This document shows positions 1-10,109 of a stretch of DNA of 64,000 bases, in pieces. The notes below the pieces were generated by a model. It saw only the letters and a list, made by a program, of their open reading frames with translations. It searched no databases and was not told the origin of the DNA. A program made the position numbers and the translations under genes. The stretch comes from Hermatobates lingyangjiaoensis (taxonomy: Eukaryota > Arthropoda > Insecta > Hemiptera > Hermatobatidae): NCBI GenBank assembly GCA_026182355.1, contig JAPFBL010000007.1, positions 1,240,001-1,304,000 of the forward strand. The letters are read 5' to 3'. Every line of letters starts with the position of its first letter. Within the stretch, counting starts at the first letter, position 1.

Positions 1-154
1 TCTGTTCATTTTTCATGTGCCTGTCTTTATAGACAGTCTTTTCATGCTATTAAAGAAAAGAATATCAACCATGACTAGCAAGAGTGAATGTTGCTCCTTA
101 CAGGAAAACAACAAATATGTCTTTATTTTTAAGGACGAAAATGAGAATGTGGGA

Positions 155-600
155 AATATATTTGCGATTAGGTTAGGTATACTATCCTCTAGTAGTCCGG
201 GGTTCGATTCCTACCTGGCTCTCGATTTATTCACGTGGAAGGTGAATAAATCTGAGTATGTCGTCCCTCGCAGAGGACGTTAAGCCGTTGGTCCCGAGCC
301 TGTACGATGTCAGGTACTCGTTAAAGATTCCTACTCGAAATGCACTTAAGTTAGACAACATTTAGGACTCCCAATGTAGAATCTGTAGATCACCGATCAA
401 ACAAAAAGCCGGTAAGCAGCTGACGTTATAACCCGCTAGGGGATTGGTTTAAACAATAGAAAATAAAAATAGTAGGTTAGATGGGTTTAGGTTAGGTTAG
501 GTTGCAATGGTAGTCTCACAAGACTGCCTCCTTAGTGTCTTTTCCGAGGGACGACGTACTCAGATATGTTCACCTTCTGTGTGAATAAATCGAGGGACAG
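155..600. repeat. SINE-like inverted repeat pair with tRNA-type B box
   Basis: Positions 221-270 are repeated in inverted orientation at 545-594 with few mismatches, separated by about 274 bp. Just before the left copy, 201-211 reads GGTTCGATTCC, an RNA polymerase III B-box/T-loop motif, which suggests a tRNA-derived SINE head. I see no convincing A box. Three TTAGG-like units lie at 486-503 in the spacer. The most likely reading is two SINE copies inserted head to head; a foldback element is the alternative. Confidence 0.45.
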
Positions 601-603
601 AGT

Positions 604-2690
604 GAGTATTGACCTCTGTGATTAGATTAAACATATCCCTTTTCGTTCTTTCTTTTTTATACCTCCCGCCATTAAACCAGGGAACTATGGGGCTTTTCTA
701 ATATCAAGCTGTTTTATATCAAGAAATATTTGCTCTGGAGGAAAACAAAACAATGTATGTAACCATTAATTCCTTTATCTTTATATATTTAGTATGTTAT
801 CTGAATTATTAAAGTTAGTGGTTATTTTATGTAATAAGTATTTATAAAGGAAATTTGTCATGTTCTTTACGCTGAAGTATGTACTTTAATAAACTGAATT
901 TGTATAGACATAGACATTGTTTTGGTAGTAGAACCACTAAATGACTATTATATGTAAGTAAACGATGACTGAACCGCAGGTTTACATGCTAGTTTTCTGT
1001 GAGGGTTGTCTACTTGCTCAACCAAGTTGGTACACATTACGACAATCATTAAGAGCTTTATTTAAGAAAAAGTCTAAATGATATCAACTTTGAAAGTTTC
1101 GTCAAAAAGACTCAGCCTACTTTAATATTTTCGAATTACAAATTTTAAATTATTGTGCAACTTGTGTTTTTTTTAATGTTGTTTGTTGGTTTCCATGCAA
1201 GAAAGTAATTTTTCATTTACAATAACTTATAATTGAACATCACGTATTTTCCTACAAGGTGATAGCTTCATGAATTATTATCACTAAGAATTCCATTACA
1301 ATTTATATTTTTGTCGTAAAGTCCACATTGGTTGAAGTTTGGTCGGTTAGGTTTATCGGTAGTTGAGAAGGTTTGAGTTTTGACCCTTGGTCTTGTTACT
1401 TAATCTGGGAGATGGATATATTGTATCTGCTGTCCCTCACATATCTGATAAAACAGTCGGTTCTGGCATGCATGATTCAAGTACTGCTTACAGTTAGCTC
1501 CCTGCTCTCATACACACCCATAACAATAACCTTGTGGATTAACAAATGGGCCACACTTTTTATCTTAACAACAACACTGGAGGTGAAGTTAAAACCTCTA
1601 CAATTTCAAATATCTGTTAAAAATCCCTACTCTAATAAAGTTAGCCGAATCAAATATAGACTTAGGTTGTAGAATCAACGGGCGATGTGGTGCGTGCGCG
1701 TAATATATAACAAACCAACCACTTTCAAATTCCATCAAATGCATATCTTAGCAAAAGTTTTATTTCTGCTTCTTCTATTCATTTTTTCTGACCTAAACTC
1801 TCACTATTTTCTATATTCAAACATTTTCTTTCAGTTATTGCACTTGAAAGGTACAAGCTATTGATGGAAGATTTTACTTTCCACATAAAAAAAAACAAGA
1901 GCCGGTTTACAAATGAAATATAGTTTTAAGCAGTAGAAAAGCTGCGAAGGCGAAAGTTTGCGACTGAGGCGATGTAAACAGACACAGTAAACAAATATGC
2001 GTTGGATTTGTGAGGTTGTGTAGATAAGGCTGTTTGCGATATGATCGTTAACGCTTATTAGCGGAACTTACTCGCGGTCTTATTAAAAAACCATTTATCT
2101 TACACTCTTTTGTAACAGTCTATAATCTTTCTAGGAAATAAAAAAAAAACTTGTATTAATAGAAGGAAAATCAAAATACACTTATAGACAAATAATGATT
2201 ATTATCTTTTACTAGGATTTTGCTGTAGAATTAATTAGACTGTTTGGAAGAGGGAGCAGTTGTTATGTTGTTTTGTTTCATACTGATGTACGTTTGATAC
2301 AAAGGTTGTTACTGTAGGACGGCTGTGCTGTGGGCAGCCTGTGGCCGGATCGGGTTTGAGGACAGGCGAGCATTGATGGGGTGCTAGGGTTAGGAGGACA
2401 CGAGGCAAGCTGATAATAGTCGTAATGAAAAATATTAGTGCTTGAAATCTACACTATTGTGTCGACTCGTATAAGCAAATACAAATGCAATAATATAACC
2501 GAGATAAAAGCCTTCATGTACCTAGTAAAATAAAAACCGTGCCTGCATTGTTTATGCTCTGCTCCATTGATATATACTAATCTAAACTCTACTGTTTGTT
2601 CTCTGCCTCTAAATGTGATCTTTCTTTTACTATTCTTTAAAAAATGACTCATTAACTAATTAACACTCATTAACTAATATTCCTCTTAAA
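604..2690. other. AT-rich non-coding stretch, no gene recognised
   Basis: Only short open frames without recognisable domains occur. The longest, about 99 codons at 1373-1672, has a hydrophobic composition typical of chance frames. A GC-richer patch at about 2310-2410 has no feature I can name. Confidence 0.5.
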
Positions 2691-2732
2691 CACAAATTAG
2701 GTTTATTTATAGATATTACATTCACCGTTTAT

Positions 2733-2812
2733 TGGTGCATTGTAATTTACCAATTGTATTTTGTTTTCATTAAGCATTTCAAATTATTATAAACGGACGA
2801 AAAGTTTTGTGT
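2733..2812 (+). repeat. Dispersed direct repeat, copy 1
   Basis: About 80 bp here resemble 8570-8650 in the same orientation, both sharing the block TTGTATTTTGTTTTCAT with scattered substitutions around it. The two copies flank the Jockey element but lie well outside its target duplication, so they are an older, unrelated repeat family. Confidence 0.5.
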
Positions 2813-3616
2813 TAAAATTAATTTCACATATTCACATATGTATTGAAATGAATGTATGTAATGAATTTCACGTATTCATTAGGTTTAGTTGAAAAGTTTC
2901 CTGTTGAAATGACATTTGGAGTTGGTTGTAATATTTTTCTGACAATCCAGTTTAATTTGCTTCATTTGTACTGCTATTGACTGTTTGGCACACTAAAGCA
3001 CATTTATGTATCTTTAAGTTAAAAGAACTAGTATCCTGTTCAAAAGTGACGTGGGAACAAACAGTTTATTCCGCTTAATGCCCTTTGAGAGAGTCACAGG
3101 ACAAAACAACCTTTTTGTATGCTTCAAATAAAGCAACCTATTAATATCTAATGTTTTGTATTTTGTTATAAAACTGGACGTCTACAGAGTGCTTTGACAC
3201 TCTTTGTAGAGGAGTGGGTTCAGTAAATCGTACATTTCTTGTACATTATATCTTTATTCTACTTTAAATATAAAACACTAAGTAATTCAGTAAGTATTCT
3301 TCATTTCTTTGTTAATTAACTTTATGGAAAAAAACTATGTGACTTGCTTTAGATAAAAGACTTTCATAAACAAAATAACTAAGCAATTTTGGTCGTTAGG
3401 TGAAAAATACAATAAGCATTTTTTTTATTTATGTTTTGTCTTTTTCTTTCAAAAAAATAAATTCATCCCTTTCCTCTTCAATCCACCCCCTCCCAATGGC
3501 GCTTGGTCCCCCCTCTTACTTGAGCTTAGTTAGATAGTCTGCTGATGCGATGGAGGTATTTTGTTACCCGTATTCACAGAGAGTAGGCTATTTTTTTCGA
3601 AAAAGAAACGTCTTTG

Positions 3617-3629
3617 TCGAAATAATTAT
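3617..3629. repeat. Target-site duplication, 3' side of Jockey element
   Basis: The 13-bp sequence TCGAAATAATTAT is repeated exactly at 8047-8059. The copies directly abut the T-run (element A-tail on the minus strand) and the 5' end of the element. Confidence 0.9.
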
Positions 3630-3649
3630 TTTTTTTTTTTTTTTTTTTT

Positions 3650-3819
3650 ATTTTACATAGTCACAACAATGTAAATGTAACATTACCAGTGACAATGATG
3701 AAGGAAATATATACATTACACATGGAGGCAGGAGGGAAGAAATAATCCAGTAATTATACTTCCTGGCGTGAAAAATAAGTTATAAAGCTTAGATTAAATT
3801 TACAAGTCACTAGAGTAAT
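3650..3819 (-). other. 3' UTR of Jockey element
   Basis: About 170 bp lie between the ORF2 stop and the A-tail on the minus strand. I see no second ORF and no obvious stem-loop. Confidence 0.7.
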
Positions 3820-6516
3820 TCACACTAATAAGTCTCTTGGCCACTTTCTCTTCAGGCGCCTTCGGGGATTTCCTGGGATATTTGTTGAGGAGATGTTTTG
3901 GACTAAGGGATTGTTATTGCTACAAAGATTTTTATGGAAGGCTTTGTAGCGAGATATTGCTACTTGATGAACTGTTGAAATCCTGAGGTCTGAATAGATT
4001 GTTTGATTTGGTATGTAAAAGGGACAATGAAGAATTTTTCTAAGAATTTTTGACTGAAGAGCTTGTATCCTCTGGGCATTGCTAGATTTTGTTGCTCCCC
4101 ATATTTCAATACCGTAAGTCCAAATAGGCATAATCATAGATTTATATAGTAGTAGTTTATTGACAGTTGTTAATTTTGAACGATTATCAAGTAAGTGAAT
4201 TAAAAGTCTATATCGTCTGTTTAGTTCTGTTCTTTTCATTTTGGTATGGGGAGCCCAAGTAAGACGTCTGTCAAGGTGCAGTCCTAAGTATTTGGTGGCA
4301 GTAGCTTGAGGGATAGGAATTTTGTTAAGAAAGACAGGAGCACATGTACCCTGCCTCAATGTGAATGTTACATGAACACTTTTCTGTTCATTGATACGTA
4401 TTCTCCAACTCTTTAACCAGGATTCTAAAACGTTTAAGTGTTCTTGAATGTAGTAGGAGGCTGTGTTAGGACACTTATTTGAGGAAAGGATTGCTTTGTC
4501 ATCAGCGAAGGTGGCTAGGACAGTGTGAGGAGATAATGGAATGTCAGATGTGTAGATGGAATAAAGGACTGGCCCAAGTATACTTCCTTGAGGCACACCT
4601 GCTTTAATCGGAAAAATAGGTGAGAGAGAGGAACGTTCAATGACTTGACTGAAGCGGTGGTTGAGGTATGATTGCATAATAACATAATACGTATGTGGAA
4701 GGATTTTCTTGAGTTTCCAAAGCAACCCAGCGTGCCATATTCTGTCAAAAGCCTCTGCTTCATCCAGAAAGACTGCAGAGCAATACATTTTCTGCTCAAG
4801 AGCCGAGGAAATGACGTCAACAATGCGATGACATTGTTGAATCGTTGAATGTCGAGATCTAAACCCGAACTGGTGAGGGGGAATTAAGTTTTGCGATTCT
4901 AAGATTGGATAAAGTCTGCGAAGAAATAATTTTTCAAATATTTTAGACATTGTAGGTAATAGGCTAATTGGGCGATATGAGGTGCATAAATGGGGTGGCT
5001 TGTGGTACTTTGGTATCATACGTATAATAGAAAATTTCCACAAGATAGGAAAGTAAGTTGTTCTTAGTATGGAGTTATATATGTATGTGAGAAATATTAT
5101 AGATTTTCGAGGAAGTTGTTTAAGGATTTCGTTTGAAATAAGGTCATACCCGGGAGATTTTTTATCTGGTAGTTTTGAAATTAAGTATAAGACTTCATTT
5201 GGAGAAAATGATTTAGGTGGTGGAGAGAGCTGTAAAGGGGTGATGAGATCATCAGTTATAGTTTTTGTAGTGTTAGGATCTTCTATGTCTGGGTTGGGAG
5301 AGAAAAGGGTTTCAAGACGTTGCGAAAAGACCTTGGCTTTTTCACAGTCACTTTTTGCCCAGGTATTGTCACTTTTAAGGAGAGGAGTACTGTTTCTTTT
5401 ATGGGATAGTATTCGTCTGGTGGCGGTCCACAGTGATTTGTCTTCTGTTTTCAGTCCTTCCGTATATTTTTGAAAAAGGTCGTTTCGGTACTGCTTTAAA
5501 GTTTGAGTTAGTTCGTTCTGTAATTTATTAAATGTCCGTTTGTCAGAAGGATATCGAGTTCTCTGCCATTTTGATCTTGCTCGACGTTTAGTTTGTATTA
5601 ATTCTCTGATATATGTTGGTAAGTATGTAACAGATTTTTTGGGTTTGTTTGGAATTTTGGCGTTATTTATACAGGTATGAATGTTCTGTGTTAACTTACT
5701 AATTGCTTTATCTATGTCCTGTGCTGTTTTGAGGCGTATGTTAAGGTCAGTCAGATGTTCAATTTCTGTTCTAAATTTTTCCCAGTCAATAAGTCTAGTA
5801 TTCAGGATTTGATTATTATGAAAATTGGCAGGATGTATAGATAATGATAGCAGTACAGGAGAATGATCGGAAGAAAGATCTGTGAGAGTTGTAATGTAAG
5901 GATTTAACTTTGAGATAGGTGAAGTGACAAAAATATCAAGTATATCAGGTTTTTTTACTATGGAAGAAGGCCAATATGTGGGATTTTGAGGACTCAGGAC
6001 AGTATAGGGAGTAGTGAGGAGGGCGTTACGAAGAATAGAGCCTCGAGGGTTAGTTACTCTACAACCCCACAATTGGTGTTTGGAATTGAAGTCTCCTCCA
6101 CAAATAAATTTGGGTCCTAGATCTTGAAAGAGTTTAGAAAATTCATGCTGGGTTATGGGTTTGTTAGGAGGGCAGTATATTGAAGAAATGTTAAAATTGT
6201 AAGGATAAGATTCTAAAGATATTGTACAGACTTGCATAGATGGTGTAGAGAAAGAGGGGAGAACATGGTGTTTGAGAGGTTTTCGAACGAGTACAGCTAC
6301 CCCACCATGAGCAGTGTTGTCAGGGTGATCAGTTCGGTATGTGATGTAGTCTGTTATTCGTAGATATGATCTTGATGTAAAGTGAGTTTCTGTCAGTAAA
6401 GCGATGTCAATTCTTCTGTCGTGTAACACAATGTCAAGTTCCTGTCGATGTTGATTAAGTCCATTAGCATTCCACAGAAGGATAGTAATTGATTGTTTAG
6501 TTGGTTTGGAATTCAT
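3820..6516 (-). CDS. Jockey ORF2: AP-like endonuclease and reverse transcriptase
   Basis: The 898-residue protein nicks target DNA and reverse-transcribes element RNA. The N-terminal endonuclease shows LLWNANGL near residue 13, a TETH block with Glu43, a GGDFN block near 140 and SDHSPV near 216, matching the catalytic blocks of the exonuclease-endonuclease-phosphatase fold. The reverse transcriptase follows, with motif A FLDEAEAFD at 583-591 and the catalytic FADD at 670-673. Length is normal for the Jockey clade and the frame has no stop. The ATG shares four bases (ATGA) with the ORF1 stop, as expected for termination-reinitiation. The residue after the motif A Asp is Glu, where related enzymes carry a hydrophobic residue; one T-to-A change could explain this. 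Confidence 0.95.
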   Translation of the reverse strand: MNSKPTKQSITILLWNANGLNQHRQELDIVLHDRRIDIALLTETHFTSRSYLRITDYITYRTDHPDNTAHGGVAVLVRKPLKHHVLPSFSTPSMQVCTISLESYPYNFNISSIYCPPNKPITQHEFSKLFQDLGPKFICGGDFNSKHQLWGCRVTNPRGSILRNALLTTPYTVLSPQNPTYWPSSIVKKPDILDIFVTSPISKLNPYITTLTDLSSDHSPVLLSLSIHPANFHNNQILNTRLIDWEKFRTEIEHLTDLNIRLKTAQDIDKAISKLTQNIHTCINNAKIPNKPKKSVTYLPTYIRELIQTKRRARSKWQRTRYPSDKRTFNKLQNELTQTLKQYRNDLFQKYTEGLKTEDKSLWTATRRILSHKRNSTPLLKSDNTWAKSDCEKAKVFSQRLETLFSPNPDIEDPNTTKTITDDLITPLQLSPPPKSFSPNEVLYLISKLPDKKSPGYDLISNEILKQLPRKSIIFLTYIYNSILRTTYFPILWKFSIIRMIPKYHKPPHLCTSYRPISLLPTMSKIFEKLFLRRLYPILESQNLIPPHQFGFRSRHSTIQQCHRIVDVISSALEQKMYCSAVFLDEAEAFDRIWHAGLLWKLKKILPHTYYVIMQSYLNHRFSQVIERSSLSPIFPIKAGVPQGSILGPVLYSIYTSDIPLSPHTVLATFADDKAILSSNKCPNTASYYIQEHLNVLESWLKSWRIRINEQKSVHVTFTLRQGTCAPVFLNKIPIPQATATKYLGLHLDRRLTWAPHTKMKRTELNRRYRLLIHLLDNRSKLTTVNKLLLYKSMIMPIWTYGIEIWGATKSSNAQRIQALQSKILRKILHCPFYIPNQTIYSDLRISTVHQVAISRYKAFHKNLCSNNNPLVQNISSTNIPGNPRRRLKRKWPRDLLV

Positions 6517-7702
6517 TTAGAAGTAATAGTGGGAACAAGATTAGTTAATACTGAAGTAAGGAGGGTGATGAGGGGAGTGATTGTTGATTTGAGGTCACTT
6601 AAGAAGGATGTGAGGAGAGTTGTGAAGTCTTGTGAAGGTGAAGGAGGAGGGATGAAGGTGGGTGCCTTTTGAGGTAGTTGTTGTTCTGAAGGAGACTCTC
6701 CTGCTGTGACGCTGGCGTAGCTGATGTTATTCTTGACTATACTGGCAGGTTTTGAAGAATTAGTTACTGTTTTGGGGAGTTCGGTTGAGACATTATTACT
6801 TCTGGTCTTCTTTTGTAAATCCTTATGTATTTCGCAGCCCCTGTAACTGGCCGGATGTGATCCTTCGCATAGAGCACATTTAGCGGGTTCATCGATAGAT
6901 TTCTGGCAATCCTCTGACCTATGAAATCCTGCACATTTCACACAACGGGGAACCAGATTGCAGTAGGTCTTAGTGTGCCCATAGCGCTGACATCTCTTGC
7001 ACTGCACTATTTCTCTTCTCTTATAGGGCTCTTCGACAATAACTTTGCAGTGAAAGAGTTCGTTTAAGTCAAAGATATCTTTATTATTATCTTTTGGTTC
7101 CAGATCTATAAAGAATAAAGAAGTAGGTTGTTTTGTTGCACCATGAAGTACATTGGTGACATGTCTTGCATTGTGACCCTTTTCTCTAAGTTCTTCTTTA
7201 ATTACATCACTTGGTATTGAGTGGTGTATGTTTCTTATAACCACTCTAAACGCTTTGTCCTGCTTGAGTTGGAAGGTGTGAAAAGGAACATTATGTTCCC
7301 TGAAATAGCTGTTGAGTTTACGATATCCGTCTGCTTCCTTCGGGTAGATTGCGACATCACTACCCCTAGATTTACATGAGAAACTCCCATTACCAATCAG
7401 GCCAGTAAGTGTATTGATGAGGTCAGTAAAGTTGGTTACTGACTTTAGGAATATTGGAGGTGGTGGAGGTAGTTTTGGTTTTGGCTCTTGGTTTGTGACG
7501 TCACTAGATAACACAGAAAACTTATTGTTTGAGAGAAAGGATGGTGCTGGTGAGGAAAACTGGATGTCAGTTCTACTGGAGGATGGCTGGCTTACAGTGG
7601 ATGACTGTCCAGTCTCAAAAACAGCCCGATTTGGTGAATAAGTGGATATTCTTTTTATATTTGACGGAGAACGTTTTTACTTCGGCCTCGTCTCTTTTTC
7701 AT
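6513..7702 (-). CDS. Jockey ORF1: gag-like zinc-knuckle protein, start frameshifted
   Basis: This is the element's RNA-binding gag-like protein. A stretch near residues 85-150, counted from codon 7514, resembles the PRE_C2HC domain of Jockey gags. Three cysteine-rich knuckles follow from residue 172 (CKRC, then CVKC, then CALC groups with His and Cys partners). The frame is open from 7676 down to the TGA at 6513-6515, but I find no ATG anywhere in it. An ATG at 7700-7702 opens a basic, gag-like N-terminus in the neighbouring frame and stops after about 15 codons. The two frames meet at a five-base T-run (7674-7678 on the + strand), so a one-base contraction there, or a sequencing error, is the simplest explanation. 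The N-terminal part is rich in Ser and Pro. Confidence 0.85.
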
Positions 7703-8046
7703 TATTCACAGGTGGACACTAAATGACCTTCAGTAAACTTGCTACAGCTGACTTAGTCTCTCGTGGACGAGTATCCGGTCAACTCAATAGAGGTAGAGAG
7801 AGAGAGGTAGAGAGAGAAAGGTAGAGAGCTGGGCGGCTCTGGCGGTCAAAGGACCCACAGTTATATGGCCCTCATAAATGTCACCATTCACTTAACAAGG
7901 GTCAATCTCCAATACCAACGAACTGGGCATTCGACAACCCCCAATAAACGACAGTACACAACACTAAACAGCGAAGGGCTAGGGTATGGAAAGATACGCA
8001 GCACTGGAAACACAGATCCTTAACCGACCCAAGCACACGGCCAACC
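7703..8046 (-). promoter_or_regulatory. 5' UTR / probable internal promoter of Jockey element
   Basis: About 340 bp lie between the element's 5' end and the first ORF1 ATG. Jockey-type elements carry an internal polymerase II promoter here. I infer that role from position only; no specific motif is claimed. A GA-rich microsatellite occupies 7786-7830. Confidence 0.4.
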
Positions 8047-8059
8047 TCGAAATAATTAT
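8047..8059. repeat. Target-site duplication, 5' side of Jockey element
   Basis: Exact copy of 3617-3629 (TCGAAATAATTAT). Confidence 0.9.
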
Positions 8060-8569
8060 CTGTTCGTATTCTCTTTATTTTGTCCATCGCCACTTGTATA
8101 AAACAATTATGCATAAAAAAAATAAATAAAAAGTATTGTATAAACTGTAGTATAATTAAAAAAAAAATAGTTACGGACCGTTACGGATCTCGACATTGTT
8201 AGAATGAGAATTTAAGGTTCACTCTTTATTATTATGTTCTATGAATAAAGAGCATGTTGGTCTGTTAAGATGCGCATTGAACGTCGGCGATTTAGAACAG
8301 ATAAGGCGGAAGACTGATTTAATTATAGATTCATGTCTATATTAACCAGTGCATTCTAAATCACTTCATCTTTGATCGTGTTTCAGCCTTAATATCGTCA
8401 AGTCAATATTTCCTGGCAATCCTGCTTCATAATTCTCCATTAATATTCTTCTTTGGCTATACCACGTAGTTTTTCTTATCTACCAATATTTGGGTGTCAC
8501 TATTTGTTTGCATAAAATAATTGCTGTCCATCACTCATTAGTGAATTTGTAAATACAAATTACTTTTAT

Positions 8570-8650
8570 TTGTGCATTGTAAGTTACTAATTGTATTTTG
8601 TTTTCATCTAGTATTTTTCAAATGATTATAAATATGCGTAAAGTTTTTGG
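8570..8650 (+). repeat. Dispersed direct repeat, copy 2
   Basis: Diverged same-orientation copy of 2733-2812, sharing the block TTGTATTTTGTTTTCAT. Confidence 0.5.
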
Positions 8651-8729
8651 TAAGAATTACTCCTTTATATAGTTGGTTCCCTACATATATTTACTACATA
8701 TACAAAATTATCACAAGTAACACGTGATG

Positions 8730-8830
8730 TAAATATTCAAGTAACCTCCGCAAAAAGTAGGGGATAAACGCTCTGAAAAAATGTGGAACTTTTATCCCCT
8801 GCCTTTGGCAGTGAGTTACTTGAATATTTA
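8730..8830. repeat. Imperfect 100-bp foldback
   Basis: TAAATATTCAAGTAAC near 8731 faces GTTACTTGAATATTTA near 8814. Inside these, GGGGATAAA faces TTTATCCCC. The result is a long imperfect hairpin. I read it as a small non-autonomous DNA transposon or foldback; no target duplication was resolved. Confidence 0.5.
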
Positions 8831-9387
8831 GTGTTAAGTTAAACACGTTTGGTTGTCTGTATTTGTTAGTGAATTTTGCATTGTTTGGTCGAAAATTGGT
8901 TCTATGTCGGAGTAGCCTGTTATTTAAACTTGGTCAGTTGTATTGCAAATTTCCATTCTTGGATATATTCGTAGGTTTGCACCACACTTCTCCAGGACTA
9001 CTTTATTTAAATGAACTTGATGCAGTTGCTCGTGTATTTCAGATTGACAACTAAGCAATTTTATGACGTTACATGCAATTTTAATTATTAATTGCTTATT
9101 TTTTGTTTACTGCTTACAATTATGATGCCAATACGCAGATTGCTGTAAAGGACATTCTCAAATTATCTACAGAATGAATTGCGTGCGTTTTAAATAGCCT
9201 TAGAATTCGACTGGCTTCATTATACATGGTGGCCCTGAAGGTGAAACATCTTGTTACTTGTGTAATTTTTTCGTTTTTTTTTGTTTTTTTTTTCGTCAGA
9301 ATTGTACAAAATAACAAAACAATAGCATGTATTTAAAAGTTAGACTGCAGTGATGTAATAAAAAAATCGTGAGTGTTCAACACTTAA
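8831..9387. other. AT-rich non-coding stretch
   Basis: I see no gene, RNA or clear repeat. Short open frames lack recognisable domains. Confidence 0.4.
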
Positions 9388-10109
9388 CTCTAGGTGAGAG
9401 TTTTTCTAAACTTCTTTCGACGCTGAACCCTTTTTGGTTACAGGAACTTTCCCGGGACCCCAGATTCTAATGATTTCATACAATCATAATATAAATATCT
9501 TCATATGCCTTTTTAAATAGTATGTATGTTTAAAAATAATTAAAAAAGTAATATTACTGCAATGTGTATTTTTCGAATAAAAATTAAAAACTAAAAGATT
9601 TTAATTTTCATATTTTCCACAAGTGCATAACACAGAAAACAGAATTACTAGCAATTTTAACACAGAGTTTGTTTTGTAATCATTTTTGGCATTATAGTTG
9701 AGAGTTTGATTCTCAAGTTAGCCCCAGCATTAAGTCTACTTCGGTATTCCGTTTCTATGGCTGTTTAAAGGGAAAATCCAGTTTCACATTAGTAGGTAGT
9801 GGTAAATGGCAGCAATGTGTGAAGTGCTACTTTTGCAATAGCAGGAATTTCGGAAATCAGATAGTTCTAAAAACTGACTAGTGATTGATCCTAAATATGA
9901 ATAAAAATTTGACCACTTCTACTTATGGGTATATGTAGATATAAACATTATTTGGTTTCATGATTCAAAAGAAATATAGATTAAATTCATACCAACAAAA
10001 AAAATTTTTAGGAAAATGTTTTTACGAAATGTTTTTCACGGAACCCCAGACAGTCCGTTAAGGAACCCTTGGGTTCCGCAGAACCCACTTTAGGAACCTC
10101 AGCTCTAGG
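9388..10109. mobile_element. Candidate non-autonomous hAT-like element
   Basis: CTCTAGG occurs at 9388-9394 and again at 10103-10109 and may be most of an 8-bp target duplication. The enclosed 708 bp begin TGAGAGTTTTTCTAAA. The reverse complement of the right end reads CTGAGGTTCCTAAAG, so the termini are imperfect inverted repeats. No transposase frame was found inside. The assignment to hAT is inference from duplication length and terminal style. Confidence 0.45.

Larger units (their letters stand above)
3630..8046 (-). mobile_element. Full-length Jockey-clade non-LTR retrotransposon
   Basis: This 4.4-kb element is read on the minus strand. It has a 5' UTR (about 7703-8046, with a GA-rich microsatellite at 7786-7830), ORF1 with CCHC zinc knuckles, ORF2 with endonuclease and reverse transcriptase, a short 3' UTR and an A-tail seen as a T-run at 3630-3649. 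Perfect 13-bp target duplications flank it. The complete 5' end, intact ORF2 and undecayed duplications indicate a recent insertion by target-primed reverse transcription. ORF1 and ORF2 overlap by four bases. Clade assignment rests on the gag-type ORF1 zinc-finger layout and the FADD-containing reverse transcriptase. Defects are a broken ORF1 start and an unusual residue in RT motif A. Confidence 0.92.

Noticed and set aside
486..503. Telomeric TTAGG array
   Set aside because: Only three units occur; interspersed short TTAGG-like repeats are common in insect genomes.
1373..1672. 99-codon hydrophobic frame as a membrane protein gene
   Set aside because: There is no homology signal, no codon or composition shift and no splice or polyadenylation context; it is likely a chance frame.
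5069..5473. + strand ORF of 134 codons inside the Jockey element
   Set aside because: It lies antisense to the reverse transcriptase ORF and has no recognisable domain.
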